Positions 23,793-33,746 of a stretch of DNA of 64,000 nt are shown here, piece by piece. This DNA comes from Nocardiopsis algeriensis (GTDB lineage Bacteria; Actinomycetota; Actinomycetes; Streptosporangiales; Streptosporangiaceae). Location of the stretch: contig NZ_JACHJO010000004.1 in assembly GCF_014203695.1 (NCBI RefSeq), positions 186,001-250,000 on the forward strand. Reading direction: 5' to 3'. A program made the translations under genes and the position numbers. The notes beneath the pieces were generated by a model. The model was not told the DNA's origin. It searched no databases and saw nothing but the letters and a program-made list of their open reading frames with translations. Positions within the stretch are counted from its first letter, which is position 1. Each line of letters starts with the position of its first letter.

Positions 23793-25358
23793 TCATCGGG
23801 GCAGGGCTTCCGGGAAGTGCTCGGAGGCCGCGGCGAGGTCGGCCTCGATGCGGCGGGCGGCGGCGGCCAGCTCCGGCAGGACCTCCTCACGCAGCTCCTC
23901 CGCCGTGCGCTGGGCCGCGTGGGCGGCGACGTTGACGGCGGCCACCGCGCGGCCGGAGCGGTCGCGCACCGGCACGGCGACGGAGCGCAGCCCCTCTTCG
24001 AGCTCCTGGTCGACGAGCGCGTGGCCCTGTCTGCGCACCTGTTCCAGGACGGGGTCGGCCTCCGCCCCGGGCCGGTCGGCCAGCAGGACGCGGCCCATGG
24101 AGGTCGGGCGGGACGGCAGGCGGGTGCCCACGCCCAGGTCGACACCGATGATGCGGGTGGTCGCGACCCGGGCCACGTAGCGGATGTCGTCTCCGTCGAG
24201 CACGGAGGCCGAGGCCGAGTCGCGTACACGCTCGACGAGGTCGGCCAGGTGCGGGGTGGCGATCTGCTCGAAGGTGAGGCCCGCCAGCGCGGAGCAGCCG
24301 AGCTCGAGCACGCGCGGCAGCGGACTGAAGCGTCCGGCCTCGGAGACGGCGGCGTAGCCCAGGCCGCACAGGGCGAGCAGGCAGCGGCGGGCGGTGGCGC
24401 GGGCCAGGCCGGTGGCGGCGGCGACCTCGCTCAGGGTCTGCCCCCCGGGTTCGCGCAGGGAGGCCAGGACGGCCAGGCCGCGCGCGAGCGACTGCAGGAA
24501 GTCCGGCCCCAGTTCCGCCTTGGCGGTGCGCAGGGCCTCGGTGTCCACCGGTGCGGGTGCCGGAGTCGGCCGGACGCCTTCGGCCAGGGCCTCGCGGATC
24601 TCCGCCGCACCGCGGCGCAGCCCGGGCAGGGCGTGGTCGGCGAGGCTGCGTGCGCTGTGGCGGCTGGTGTGGCTGGTGACGCTGACGGCCCCCAGAACGG
24701 TGCCGTTCTCACCGCGGACCGGAACGGCGACCGCGACCAGTCCGGGCTCGATGAGCTGGTCGTCGACGGCCCAGCCCCGGCTCTCCGCCAGGGCGGCGCG
24801 CCCGGCGAGGTCCCGGGGGTACCCCTCTGCGGGGTCCTCGGGTGCGGGGCCGGCCCCGCGGCTCGGGTTCCCGGTGTTCCGGGCGGCGGCGAACAGCGCG
24901 CCCGGGGCGCAGCTCTCGGCGGGCAGCAGGTCGCCCACGCGGAAGGCGACGGCCATGGCGCGCCGCCGGGGCCGCTGGGCGGTGAGCCGCACCCCGTCCC
25001 CGTCCGGGACGCAGAGCGACACCGATTCGTCGAGCTCCTCCGCCAGGTGTCGGAGCGTCGGCCGGGCGGCGGTGACCAGGGGGTCGGAGGCCAGGTAGGC
25101 GTTGCCCAGCTCCAGCAGGCGGGGGGCGAGGGCGAGGTCGCTGCCCTCGGCGCGCAGGTGGCCCAGGTGGACGAGCGTGGCCGCGATCCGGTCGACGGTG
25201 GCGCGGGCCAGCCCGGTGGCGCGGACGAGGTCGCCGCGGGTCATCCGGCCCCGGGGAGAGCCCGCGAGGACGCGCACGACGCCCAGCCCGCGCTCGAGTG
25301 TGGCCACGGACTCCCCTCCGGCCGCCGGCCGGGAAGAAGCGGTCGCACTGCGCGTCAA
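23793..25358 (-). CDS. Double-length IclR family regulator (two fused IclR units)
   Basis: A 521-residue protein made of two consecutive IclR modules. Unit 1 has an HTH (LVRATGLARATVDRIAATLV, about 45-64) and an effector domain to about 260; unit 2 has its own HTH (EVAAATGLARATARRCLLAL, about 317-336) and a complete effector domain (DLGVGTRLPSRPTSMGRVLL). It is divergent from pcaI, like the PcaR/PcaU-type regulators of the beta-ketoadipate pathway. The start is TTG 25358, supported by ACGGAGG at 25364-25370. It would sense a pathway intermediate such as protocatechuate or beta-ketoadipate; the ligand is inferred. Confidence 0.9.
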   Translation of the reverse strand: MTRSATASSRPAAGGESVATLERGLGVVRVLAGSPRGRMTRGDLVRATGLARATVDRIAATLVHLGHLRAEGSDLALAPRLLELGNAYLASDPLVTAARPTLRHLAEELDESVSLCVPDGDGVRLTAQRPRRRAMAVAFRVGDLLPAESCAPGALFAAARNTGNPSRGAGPAPEDPAEGYPRDLAGRAALAESRGWAVDDQLIEPGLVAVAVPVRGENGTVLGAVSVTSHTSRHSARSLADHALPGLRRGAAEIREALAEGVRPTPAPAPVDTEALRTAKAELGPDFLQSLARGLAVLASLREPGGQTLSEVAAATGLARATARRCLLALCGLGYAAVSEAGRFSPLPRVLELGCSALAGLTFEQIATPHLADLVERVRDSASASVLDGDDIRYVARVATTRIIGVDLGVGTRLPSRPTSMGRVLLADRPGAEADPVLEQVRRQGHALVDQELEEGLRSVAVPVRDRSGRAVAAVNVAAHAAQRTAEELREEVLPELAAAARRIEADLAAASEHFPEALPR

Positions 25359-25460
25359 GGTGGCCTCCGTGGTTCCTGCCCGTCGTTCCGGTGAACGCTA
25401 CCGGGCTTGACGGGGACGGGGTGAACGGGCAACACTCGACACAGCCATAAATGAATAATA

Positions 25461-25475
25461 GTTCACTAGGCGAAC
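25461..25475. promoter_or_regulatory. Candidate IclR operator upstream of pcaI
   Basis: GTTCACTAGGCGAAC is a 15-base inverted repeat (GTTC-N7-GAAC) of the size bound by PcaU/PcaR-type IclR regulators. It lies 22 bases before the pcaI start in an AT-rich pocket. A second GTTC-N4-GAAC site at 25385-25396 lies close to the regulator start and may mediate autoregulation. Confidence 0.55.
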
Positions 25476-25497
25476 ACATGGCGAGGGGATGAGGCGG

Positions 25498-26262
25498 ATG
25501 GACAAGGTGGTGGCCACGGCCGAGGAGGCCGTGGCGGACATCGGTGACGGCGCGTCCTTGGCGGTGGGCGGCTTCGGCCTGTGCGGCGTGCCCAACGTCC
25601 TCATCCAGGCCGTCCACGACGGCGGTGCCACAGGACTGTCGGTCGTCTCCAACAACTGCGGGGCGATGGGCACCGGCCTGGCCGTGCTGCTGCGGTCTCG
25701 GCGCATCTCCCGCGTCACCGGCAGCTACATCGGCAACAACGACGTGTTCGCGCGCCAGTACCTGGGCGGCGAGCTCGAACTGGAGCTGATCCCCCAGGGC
25801 ACGCTCGCCGAGCGGCTGCGCGCGGGCGGCAGCGGCATCCCCGCCTTCTACACCCCCGCCGGCGTGGGCACCCAGGTCGCCGAGGGCGGACTCCCCTGGC
25901 GCTACGACGGGAAGGGCGGTGTGGCCGTGGCCTCCCCGCCCCGGGAGGTGCGCGAGTTCGACGGGGTCCCCCACGTGCTGGAGCACGGCATCACCACCGA
26001 CTTCGCGCTGGTGCGCGCCGCCCGCGGCGACCGGCACGGCAACCTCGTCTTCCGCCGGTCGGCCCGCAACTTCAACCCCGTGGCCGCCATGGCCGGGCGC
26101 ATCACGATCGCCGAGGTGGAGGAGCTCGTGGAGCCGGGGGAGATCGATCCCGACCACGTGCACCTGCCCGGCGTGTTCGTCCAGCGCGTCGTGGCGCTCA
26201 CCCCCGAGCAGGCCGCGGACAAGCAGATCGAGAAGGTGACCGTGACGAAGGTGGATGCCTGA
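25498..26262 (+). CDS. pcaI: 3-oxoacid CoA-transferase subunit A (beta-ketoadipate pathway)
   Basis: A 254-residue alpha subunit that, with the next gene product, transfers CoA from succinyl-CoA to beta-ketoadipate. The CoA-transferase family I motif is [10 protein letters not shown] (residues 24-33), followed by LSVVSNNCG and the long conserved [14 protein letters not shown] region. Two ATGs are possible; 25498 has better spacing to the GAGGGG site than 25489. The stop overlaps the next ATG (TGATG). The adjacent PcaF-like thiolase and IclR regulator favour beta-ketoadipate over acetoacetate as substrate, but a ketone-body SCOT role is not excluded. Confidence 0.85.
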   Translation: MDKVVATAEEAVADIGDGASLAVGGFGLCGVPNVLIQAVHDGGATGLSVVSNNCGAMGTGLAVLLRSRRISRVTGSYIGNNDVFARQYLGGELELELIPQGTLAERLRAGGSGIPAFYTPAGVGTQVAEGGLPWRYDGKGGVAVASPPREVREFDGVPHVLEHGITTDFALVRAARGDRHGNLVFRRSARNFNPVAAMAGRITIAEVEELVEPGEIDPDHVHLPGVFVQRVVALTPEQAADKQIEKVTVTKVDA

Positions 26263-26909
26263 TGGCCTGGAACCGCGAGGAGATGGCCGCGCGCGCGGCC
26301 CGCGAGCTGCGCGACGGCGAGTACGTCAACCTCGGCATCGGACTGCCCACGCTCGTCCCCAACCACCTGCCGCCGGGTGTGGAGGTGATCCTGGAGTCGG
26401 AGAACGGCATCCTGGGCACCGGGCGCTTCCCCACCGAGGACGAGCTCGACCCCGACCTGATCAACGCGGGCAAGGAGACGGTCACCGTCCTGCCCGGCGC
26501 GTCCTTCTTCGACTCGTCCCTGTCGTTCGCGATGATCCGCGGCGGCCACATCGACACCGCCGTCCTGGGTGCCATGCAGGTCTCCGCGGGCGGCGACCTG
26601 GCCAACTGGGCGGTGCCGGGCAAGATGGTCACCGGTATCGGCGGCGCCATGGACCTGGTGCACGGGGCGCGCCGCGTCGTGGTCACCATGACCCACACCG
26701 CCAAGGACGGCAGCCCCAAGATCGTGGAGGAGTGCACGCTCCCCCTCACCGGCCGCGCCTGCGTCGACCGCGTCATCACCGACCTGTGCGTCCTCGACGT
26801 CACCGGCGAGGGCCTGGTCCTGGTGGAGCTCGCCCCCGGGGTGGACCCGGAGGAGGTCCGGCGGCGCAGCGGGGCCCCGATCCTGACCACCGGGGAGGTG
26901 GCCTCGTGA
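26262..26909 (+). CDS. pcaJ: 3-oxoacid CoA-transferase subunit B (beta-ketoadipate pathway)
   Basis: A 215-residue beta subunit carrying the catalytic Glu: the ESENG motif has Glu47, which forms the glutamyl-CoA thioester. Other conserved parts are [32 protein letters not shown] and [15 protein letters not shown]. Length is normal for the separate small subunit. It overlaps pcaI by one base and pcaF by four (GTGA), so the three proteins are translationally coupled. Confidence 0.87.
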   Translation: MAWNREEMAARAARELRDGEYVNLGIGLPTLVPNHLPPGVEVILESENGILGTGRFPTEDELDPDLINAGKETVTVLPGASFFDSSLSFAMIRGGHIDTAVLGAMQVSAGGDLANWAVPGKMVTGIGGAMDLVHGARRVVVTMTHTAKDGSPKIVEECTLPLTGRACVDRVITDLCVLDVTGEGLVLVELAPGVDPEEVRRRSGAPILTTGEVAS

Positions 26910-28114
26910 AGGGCCGCGACGTCTACGTCGTCGACGCCGTGCGCACACCGGTGGGCCGCTACAGCGGCGCACTGGCGGGGGTGCGCCCCGACGACCTGGC
27001 CGCGCACGCCGTGCGCGAGCTGCTGGGGCGCTCGCCGGACCTGGACCCGGCGCGCGTGGACGACGTCTACCTGGGCAACGCCAACGGAGCCGGCGAGGAG
27101 AACCGCAACGTGGGCCGCATGGCCGCCCTGCTGGCGGGGCTGCCCACGTCGGTGCCGGGCGTGACCGTCAACCGGTTGTGCGCCTCGGGCCTGGAGGCGG
27201 TCGTGCAGGCCGCCCGGGCGATCGCCACCGGAGAGGCCTCGGTGGCGGTGGCCGGCGGTGTGGAGTCGATGACCCGTGCGCCCTACGTGCTGCCCAAGAA
27301 CGACCGGGCCTTTCCGGCCGGACACGCCGAGATGTACTCCACCACGCTGGGCTGGCGCATGGTCAATCCGCGCATGGAGCCGCAGTGGACGGTGGCGCTG
27401 GGCGAGTCGGCGGAGCTCATCGCCGACAAGCACGGCATCACGCGCGAGCAGCAGGACGAGTTCGCGCTCGGCAGCCACCGCAAGGCCGCCGCGGCGCGGG
27501 AGGCCGGGCTGCTCGACGCCGAGATCGTCCCCGTCCCGGTGCCCACGCGGCGCGATCCCGGTGCCGTCGCCGACCGCGACGAGGGGGTGCGGTACGACGC
27601 CTCCCGGGAGGCGATGGCGCGGTTGCGCCCCTCGTTCCGGTCCGAGGGCGGCACGGTGACCGCCGGCAACGCCTCCCCTCTCAGCGACGGCGCCGCGGCG
27701 CTGCTGCTGACCGACGAGGAGGGCCTGCGCGAGACCGGGCGGGAGCCGCTGGCGCGCATCGCCGCCAGTGCCGTCCACGCCGTGGATCCTCACTGGTTCG
27801 GTCTGGCCCCCGTGGGGGCGGTCGAGCGCGCCCTGGACCGGGCCGGGCGCACCTTCGCCGAGGTGGACGTGCTCGAGCTCAACGAGGCGTTCGCGGCCCA
27901 GGTGCTGGGCTGCCTGGCCGAGTGGCCCGAGTTCGACCCGGCCGTCCTCAACCCGTGGGGCGGGGCCATCGCCGTCGGCCATCCCCTCGGGGCCTCGGGT
28001 GCCCGCCTGGCGGGAACCGTCGCCCACCAGCTCGCCGCCGCGGGCGGCGGCACCGGGGTCGCCACCCTGTGCATCGGTGTCGGCCAGGGACTGGCCCTGG
28101 TCCTCGAACGCTGA
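26906..28114 (+). CDS. pcaF: Acetyl-CoA acyltransferase, beta-ketoadipyl-CoA thiolase type
   Basis: A 402-residue thiolase that would split beta-ketoadipyl-CoA into succinyl-CoA and acetyl-CoA, the last step of aromatic ring degradation. Catalytic residues are Cys92 (NRLCASG), His359 (GHPLGASG) and Cys389 (LCIGVGQG); ELNEAFAAQ is also present. GTG 26906 overlaps the end of pcaJ and has a GGGGAGG site. The genes for the upper pathway (pcaGHBDC) are not in this window. Fatty acid thiolase activity is possible, but the operon context favours PcaF. Confidence 0.9.
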   Translation: MKGRDVYVVDAVRTPVGRYSGALAGVRPDDLAAHAVRELLGRSPDLDPARVDDVYLGNANGAGEENRNVGRMAALLAGLPTSVPGVTVNRLCASGLEAVVQAARAIATGEASVAVAGGVESMTRAPYVLPKNDRAFPAGHAEMYSTTLGWRMVNPRMEPQWTVALGESAELIADKHGITREQQDEFALGSHRKAAAAREAGLLDAEIVPVPVPTRRDPGAVADRDEGVRYDASREAMARLRPSFRSEGGTVTAGNASPLSDGAAALLLTDEEGLRETGREPLARIAASAVHAVDPHWFGLAPVGAVERALDRAGRTFAEVDVLELNEAFAAQVLGCLAEWPEFDPAVLNPWGGAIAVGHPLGASGARLAGTVAHQLAAAGGGTGVATLCIGVGQGLALVLER

Positions 28115-28119
28115 CACCC

Positions 28120-28162
28120 CCGTTCCTCCGGGCCGGGGGCGGCCCCTGGCCCGGAGGAACGG
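28120..28162. terminator. Bidirectional hairpin terminator, 15-bp perfect arms
   Basis: CCGTTCCTCCGGGCC (28120-28134) pairs with GGCCCGGAGGAACGG (28148-28162) around 13 bases. It separates pcaF from the convergent SDR gene. Confidence 0.85.
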
Positions 28163-28169
28163 CGACGAT

Positions 28170-28931
28170 TCAGACGCGGTCGAGGAAACCGCCGTCGACC
28201 ACGAGGTTCTGACCGGTGATGAAGGAGGCGGCCGGGCCGGCCAGGAAGACCACCGCGCGGGCGATCTCCTCGGGACGGCCCAGGCGGCCCGAGGGGATGC
28301 GCGAGCGGATGCCCTCGTAGAACTCGGGGTCGTTCTCGCGGCGGCGGGCCCACCCGCCGCCCGGGAACTCGACCGGGCCCGGTGAGACCGTGTTGACCCG
28401 CACGCCCTCGGGTGCCCAGGCCCGGGCGAGGGAGGACGCGTGGTGGTTGAGCGCCGCCTTGACCGCACCGTAGGAGCGCGGGCCGGCCGGCGGGGTCACG
28501 TGCAGGGCCGAGGTCGTGGAGACCAGCACCACCGCGCCTCCCCGCTCGGAGGCCTTCAGGTGCGGCTCGGCGGCCTCCGTCAGACGCAGGAACGGCAGCA
28601 GGTCGGTGTTGTAGCCCCTCTCCCACTGGTCGGGGGTGGCGGCGCTGCCGCCCGAGACGTTGGAGACCAGTACGTCGAGTCCGCCCAGCTCGGCGGCGGC
28701 CTCCTCGACGAAGCCGGGCAGTGCCCCGTGGTCGGTCACGTCCAGGGACCGGGCCAGGACCCTGGCCCCCTGCTCCCGCAGGCCGTCGGCGGCCTCGGCC
28801 AGGGCCTCGGCGCCGCGCGCGCAGATCGCCAGGTCCGCCCCTTCCGCGGCGAACACCTCGGCGATCGCCCTGCCGATCCCCCGGCTGGCCCCGGTCACGA
28901 CGACCCTGGCCCCCGACAGTCCCAGATCCAT
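28170..28931 (-). CDS. Short-chain dehydrogenase/reductase
   Basis: A 253-residue classical SDR. The cofactor-binding TGASRGIG lies at 13-20, with an acidic/Arg region compatible with NADP(H); the NVSGG turn, the catalytic Ser (LVSTTSAL), and YGAVK (Tyr-x3-Lys) follow; the end [10 protein letters not shown] is typical. It resembles 3-oxoacyl-ACP-reductase-like SDRs but its substrate is open. It lies on the same strand as fabI-fabG, 67 bases downstream of them in the opposite reading order (it is transcribed after its own upstream gap), so a role in fatty acid or aromatic catabolism is possible but not shown. Confidence 0.88.
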   Translation of the reverse strand: MDLGLSGARVVVTGASRGIGRAIAEVFAAEGADLAICARGAEALAEAADGLREQGARVLARSLDVTDHGALPGFVEEAAAELGGLDVLVSNVSGGSAATPDQWERGYNTDLLPFLRLTEAAEPHLKASERGGAVVLVSTTSALHVTPPAGPRSYGAVKAALNHHASSLARAWAPEGVRVNTVSPGPVEFPGGGWARRRENDPEFYEGIRSRIPSGRLGRPEEIARAVVFLAGPAASFITGQNLVVDGGFLDRV

Positions 28932-28998
28932 GGCCCCTCCGTTGCTGTGGTACGGCGCGGTCGTGCCCCTTCGGGCCCGACCGCGCCAACCTAGCAGC

Positions 28999-29763
28999 TC
29001 AGGCGCCGGTGGAGTGGAACCCGCCGTCGACGTGGACGATCTCGCCGGTGGTGGCGGGGAACCAGTCGGAGAGCAGGGCCACGACCGCCTTGGCCGCGGG
29101 CTCGGGGTCGGAGACGTCCCAGCCCAGCGGGGCGCGCTCGGGCCAGTGCTTGGCGAGCTCGCCGAAGCCGGGGATGCTGCGCGCGGCCATGGTGCTGAGC
29201 GGACCCGCCGAGACCAGGTTGACCCGGATCTTCTGCTCGCCGACGTAGCGCGCCAGGTAGCGGGCCGTGGAGGTGAGCGCGGACTTGGCCACGCCCATCC
29301 AGTCGTAGATGGGGTAGGAGACGCTGTTGTCGAAGTCCATGGCCACGACCGAGCCGCCCTCCTTCATCAGGGGCAGCAGGGAGGTGGTGAGGGACTTCAG
29401 GGAGAAGGTGGAGGTGTGCATGGCCGTGGCCACGTCCTGCCACTCGGTGTTGAGGAAGTTGCCGCCCAGGCCCTCCTGGGGGGTGAAGCCGATGGCGTGG
29501 ACGATGCCGTCGAGGCCGTCGACGTGCTGTCCCACGCGCTCGGCGAGGCTGGACAGGTGCTCGTTGTCGGTGACGTCCAGCTCCAGGACCGGGGGCGTCT
29601 CGGGCAGGCGCTTGGCGATGCGCTCGACCAGGCTCAGGCGGCCGTAGCCGGTGAGGACCACGGTGGCGCCCTGCTCCTGGGCGAGTCTGGCGACGTGGAA
29701 GGCGATGGATGCGTCGGTGAGCACGCCCGTGACGAGGATGCGCTTGCCTTCGAGGAGTCCCAT
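28999..29763 (-). CDS. fabI: Enoyl-ACP reductase FabI (InhA-like)
   Basis: A 254-residue NADH-dependent enoyl-ACP reductase of type II fatty acid synthesis. Hallmarks are the atypical SDR glycine motif [13 protein letters not shown] (13-25), [13 protein letters not shown], and the catalytic Tyr153-x6-Lys160 (YDWMGVAK). Similarity to mycobacterial InhA is visible across the chain, including WLPATTG-like WFPATTGEI near the end. It is the target class of triclosan and isoniazid adducts. ATG 29763 follows fabG by 47 bases on the same strand, giving the mabA-inhA gene order. Confidence 0.95.
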   Translation of the reverse strand: MGLLEGKRILVTGVLTDASIAFHVARLAQEQGATVVLTGYGRLSLVERIAKRLPETPPVLELDVTDNEHLSSLAERVGQHVDGLDGIVHAIGFTPQEGLGGNFLNTEWQDVATAMHTSTFSLKSLTTSLLPLMKEGGSVVAMDFDNSVSYPIYDWMGVAKSALTSTARYLARYVGEQKIRVNLVSAGPLSTMAARSIPGFGELAKHWPERAPLGWDVSDPEPAAKAVVALLSDWFPATTGEIVHVDGGFHSTGA

Positions 29764-29810
29764 GTTCAGTCCGTCCTGTTTCGTGGAAAAAAGCGGAGGT
29801 CGGGCCGGGC

Positions 29811-30605
<795 letters not shown>

Positions 30606-30717
30606 CTACCAGCCGGTAGCCCCAACTGAGGCCGAAAGCCCGCAGATGCGGGCCATGCGCGGCTTTTCCGGGCATTTCCGGACATCTACAGGGCCTGAAG
30701 GCAGGCTGTGGGGTGTG

Positions 30718-31377
30718 TCACGCCCAGCCGGCGTCATGGGCCAGGATGGCGGCCTGGACGCGGTTGGACAGGTCGAGCTTGGACAGGATGCGGCTGACGT
30801 GGGCCTTCACCGTGGCCTCGCGCATCCCCAGGGTGCGTCCCGCCTCGGCGTTGGACATGCCGCGGGCGACCGCGACCAGCACATCGCGTTCGCGCCCGCT
30901 CAGCACCGCCAGGCGCGCCGCCGCGGCGGCGCGGCCCGCCGCGGAGTCCGCCGGGGCCGGCGAGGCGAAGCGCTCCAGCATGCGCTTGGTCACGCTGGGT
31001 GCGAGCATGGCGTTGCCCTCGTGGACGGTGCGCACGGCGGAGATGAGGTCGCGCGGCGGCGTGTCCTTGAGCAGGAACCCGACCGCGCCGGCGCGCAGCG
31101 CACTGTGGACGTACTCGTCCAGGTCGAACGTGGTGAGCAGGACGACGCGCGGAGGGTCGGGCAGGGCGGCGATCCGGGTGGCGGCGGTCAGCCCGTCGGT
31201 CCCCGGCATGCGGATGTCGAGCAGCACCACGTCGGGCTCCAGCTCGCGGACCAGGCGGACCGCCTCTTCCCCGTCACCCCCCTCACCCACGACCTCGATG
31301 TCGGGGGCGGCGTCCAGGATCATCCGCAGCCCCGATCTGACCAGGGTCTCGTCGTCGACCAGGAGCGTGCGGATCAC
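30718..31377 (-). CDS. Response regulator, NarL/LuxR type
   Basis: A 219-residue two-component regulator. The receiver domain has the acidic pair DD (8-9), the phosphoacceptor Asp in VVLLDIRMPG (near residue 54), the Thr in VLLTTFD and Lys in LLKDTPP. The C-terminal LuxR-type HTH (LSGRERDVLVAVARGMSNAEAG then ATVKAHVSRILSKL) binds DNA. The GTG at 31377 overlaps the kinase stop (GTGA). The pair lies divergent to an ABC exporter, which is a common target arrangement for sensing antibiotics or envelope stress. Confidence 0.93.
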   Translation of the reverse strand: MIRTLLVDDETLVRSGLRMILDAAPDIEVVGEGGDGEEAVRLVRELEPDVVLLDIRMPGTDGLTAATRIAALPDPPRVVLLTTFDLDEYVHSALRAGAVGFLLKDTPPRDLISAVRTVHEGNAMLAPSVTKRMLERFASPAPADSAAGRAAAAARLAVLSGRERDVLVAVARGMSNAEAGRTLGMREATVKAHVSRILSKLDLSNRVQAAILAHDAGWA

Positions 31378-32639
31378 GGAGCGGCCTCCTCGGCGCCGTC
31401 GGGTTCGTCGGTCGGCACGATAGCGCGCAGGCGCCACCCGCCGTCGGGGCAGGACCCGGCCATGAGTTCTCCCCCGGCCAGGACGACGCGCTCGTGCAGG
31501 CCCACGAGGCCGAACCCGCTGGCGGGGGCGTGCGTGGCCGGGGCCGAGGCGGGGCCGTTGGCGACCTCGACCTCCACGCGGTCGGGCATGCGGTGGACCC
31601 GCACCGCGGCGGAGGCGCCGGGGGCGTGCTTGGCTGCGTTGGTCAGCCCTTCCTGGACGATGCGGTAGACGGTGCGCTGGGCGCTGACCGAGACGTCCCC
31701 GGGCCGGCCGGTCCTCTCCAGGACCACCCGCATCCCGGCGGCCGACCACTCGCCCACGAGCCGGTCCAGGTCGGCCAGGACGGGTTGGGGCGCGGTGGGC
31801 GGGGCGGTGCTGTCGTCACGCAGGACACCGAGGATGCCGCGCAGCTCGGAGAGGGCCTCTCGGCCGGTGGTGCGGATGAGCCCAGCGGTCTCGACGGTGC
31901 GCGGATCCTCGGCCGAGACCTCCAGACCGCCGGCGTGCAGCACCATGAGGCTGACGCGGTGGGCGACCACGTCGTGCATCTCACGGGCGATACGGGTGCG
32001 CTCTGCGGCGATGGCCTGCTCCGCCAGAAGATACCGTTCGTGTTCGAGCCGTTCGGCGCGCTCCTGGAGGCGGTCGACGAGCTGGCGGCGGGTGCCCACC
32101 CACAGTCCGAAGACGAGGGGCACGAGCAGGATCGCCGAGACGAGGAAGGCCTGGGCCAGCAGGTCTGTGTCGACGGCCAGGCCGAAGGCCAGGCAGTACA
32201 GGGCGAACCAGCCCGTGAGCAGGCGCCGGTCGGCGTGGTGGACGGCGTAGGAGTACAGGGCGACGGCCGCCGGCACGAAGTTGCCGAAGAGCAGCAGCAT
32301 TCCGAAGCCGGTGGCCATCAGCCACTGGGGGCGCGAGCGCCGCAGCAGGACCGCGGCCCCGGCCGCCACGACAGGGAAGACGTAGTAGTACACGCCGAAG
32401 AGCAGCATCGGCAGGAAGTGGTCGAAGAGCGGACTCTCCAGGAGTGCGGCGGCCGGCCCGTTGAGGACGCCGACATCTCCGGCGGACCCCGCGGAGAGCT
32501 GCATGATGCCGCTGAACGGCAGCGGCAGCACGGCGTAGGCCCAGTCGGCGACGACGAGGCGGTACCGCAGCCACCGCTGCCGGTTGTCCCGCCACAGGGC
32601 GCCGACGTCTCCGCCGAGGTTGTTCAGCCAGGTCCACAT
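31374..32639 (-). CDS. Sensor histidine kinase, HisKA_3 type
   Basis: A 421-residue membrane kinase. Residues 25-190 hold about five or six membrane segments with no extracellular domain, so sensing is probably intramembrane. The phosphorylated His is in ARIAREMHDVVAHRVSLM, and the ATPase domain shows GLTNAAKHAP (N-box) and GFGLVGLHERV (G-box). It is cotranscribed with the NarL-type regulator. The divergent LolD/FtsX-like transporter downstream of its start is a plausible target. Confidence 0.93.
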   Translation of the reverse strand: MWTWLNNLGGDVGALWRDNRQRWLRYRLVVADWAYAVLPLPFSGIMQLSAGSAGDVGVLNGPAAALLESPLFDHFLPMLLFGVYYYVFPVVAAGAAVLLRRSRPQWLMATGFGMLLLFGNFVPAAVALYSYAVHHADRRLLTGWFALYCLAFGLAVDTDLLAQAFLVSAILLVPLVFGLWVGTRRQLVDRLQERAERLEHERYLLAEQAIAAERTRIAREMHDVVAHRVSLMVLHAGGLEVSAEDPRTVETAGLIRTTGREALSELRGILGVLRDDSTAPPTAPQPVLADLDRLVGEWSAAGMRVVLERTGRPGDVSVSAQRTVYRIVQEGLTNAAKHAPGASAAVRVHRMPDRVEVEVANGPASAPATHAPASGFGLVGLHERVVLAGGELMAGSCPDGGWRLRAIVPTDEPDGAEEAAP

Positions 32640-32975
32640 GCCGCGGATTCTACGGTCGCCCCGACGCGATCCGGTCCGGGTGCGGCCGCCCCCGGACCGA
32701 CCCCACCTTCGTCGGTACCGCAGGTCGGAGGGGGTGCGGCGGCCGACCCGTCACGCACCGCGACCGGGCGGCCATCGACGAAGGTCGGGGCGGCCCCCGA
32801 CCGAAGGCGGCGCGGCTCCCTTCCCGGCCGTCCTTTCGGCCGATGCGCGAACCCTCCCGCAGGCGGAGTCGGAGCCGGGGCCCGGACACCTACCGTGAGG
32901 TACGTCGGAAAAGGCGCTTGTCCGCCCTTCTTCCGCCGGATTCGCTTCCCCTACCCCGTTCTGGAGTTGACCACC
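32640..32975. other. Divergent region between kinase and ABC exporter genes
   Basis: A 336-base gap with promoters expected in both directions. It contains an inverted repeat ACCTTCGTCG (32705-32714) and CGACGAAGGT (32776-32785), 61 bases apart, which could be response regulator binding sites. No gene or RNA is recognised. Confidence 0.45.
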
Positions 32976-33743
32976 GTGTCCGTGCCCACAGCCGATCCCG
33001 CCTCTCCGGTCTCCCCGCCACCGGTCGTGGTGGCTCGGGGCCTGACCAAGACCTACGACACCGGCGGCGCCCAGGTGCACGCCCTCGCCGGTGTCGACGT
33101 GGAGTTCCACCGAGGCGCGTTCACCGCGATCATGGGCCCCTCCGGGTCGGGCAAGTCCACCCTCATGCACTGCCTGGCCGGGCTGGACGTGCCCACCTCG
33201 GGCACCGTCCACCTGGGCCGCACACAGATCACCGGGCTGCGCGACGCCGAGCTGACCCTGCTGCGGCGCGACCGCATCGGGTTCATCTTCCAGTCGTTCA
33301 ACCTGCTGCCGATGCTCACCGCCGAGCAGAACATCCTGCTGCCCTCGCAGATCGCCAGGCGCAAGGTCGACCGGGACCGGTTCGACCGCATCGTCGATGT
33401 GGTCGGCCTGCGCGACCGCCTGCACCACCTGCCCGCCAAACTCTCGGGCGGCCAGCAGCAGCGCGTGGCCGTGGCCCGCGCCCTCCTCAACGCCCCCGAG
33501 GTGGTCTACGCCGACGAGCCCACCGGAAACCTGGACTCCCACTCGGGAACCGAGGTCCTGGAGTTCCTGCGCTCCTCGACGAAGGAGATGCAGCAGACCG
33601 TCGTCATGGTCACCCACGACCCCGTGGCCGCCTCCTACGCCGACCGCGTGGTGTTCCTGCGCGACGGGCGCCTGGTGGACGAGGTCGCCGACCCCACCGC
33701 CGAGCTGGTCTCCGCCCGCCTGCTGAAGCTGGAAGAGGCCTGA
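32976..33743 (+). CDS. ABC exporter ATPase, MacB/LolD type
   Basis: A 255-residue ATPase. Walker A is GPSGSGKST, the Q-loop FQSFNLLP is the MacB/LolD-type form, the signature is LSGGQQQR, Walker B ends YADEPTGNLDS and the H-loop is VTHD. The GTG at 32976 is 9 bases after GGAG. It pairs with the large FtsX-family permease 3 bases downstream. Such systems use ATP to drive export or periplasmic conformational work on peptides, lipids or antibiotics; the adjacent two-component system suggests inducible detoxification. Confidence 0.94.
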   Translation: MSVPTADPASPVSPPPVVVARGLTKTYDTGGAQVHALAGVDVEFHRGAFTAIMGPSGSGKSTLMHCLAGLDVPTSGTVHLGRTQITGLRDAELTLLRRDRIGFIFQSFNLLPMLTAEQNILLPSQIARRKVDRDRFDRIVDVVGLRDRLHHLPAKLSGGQQQRVAVARALLNAPEVVYADEPTGNLDSHSGTEVLEFLRSSTKEMQQTVVMVTHDPVAASYADRVVFLRDGRLVDEVADPTAELVSARLLKLEEA

Positions 33744-33746
33744 CCG

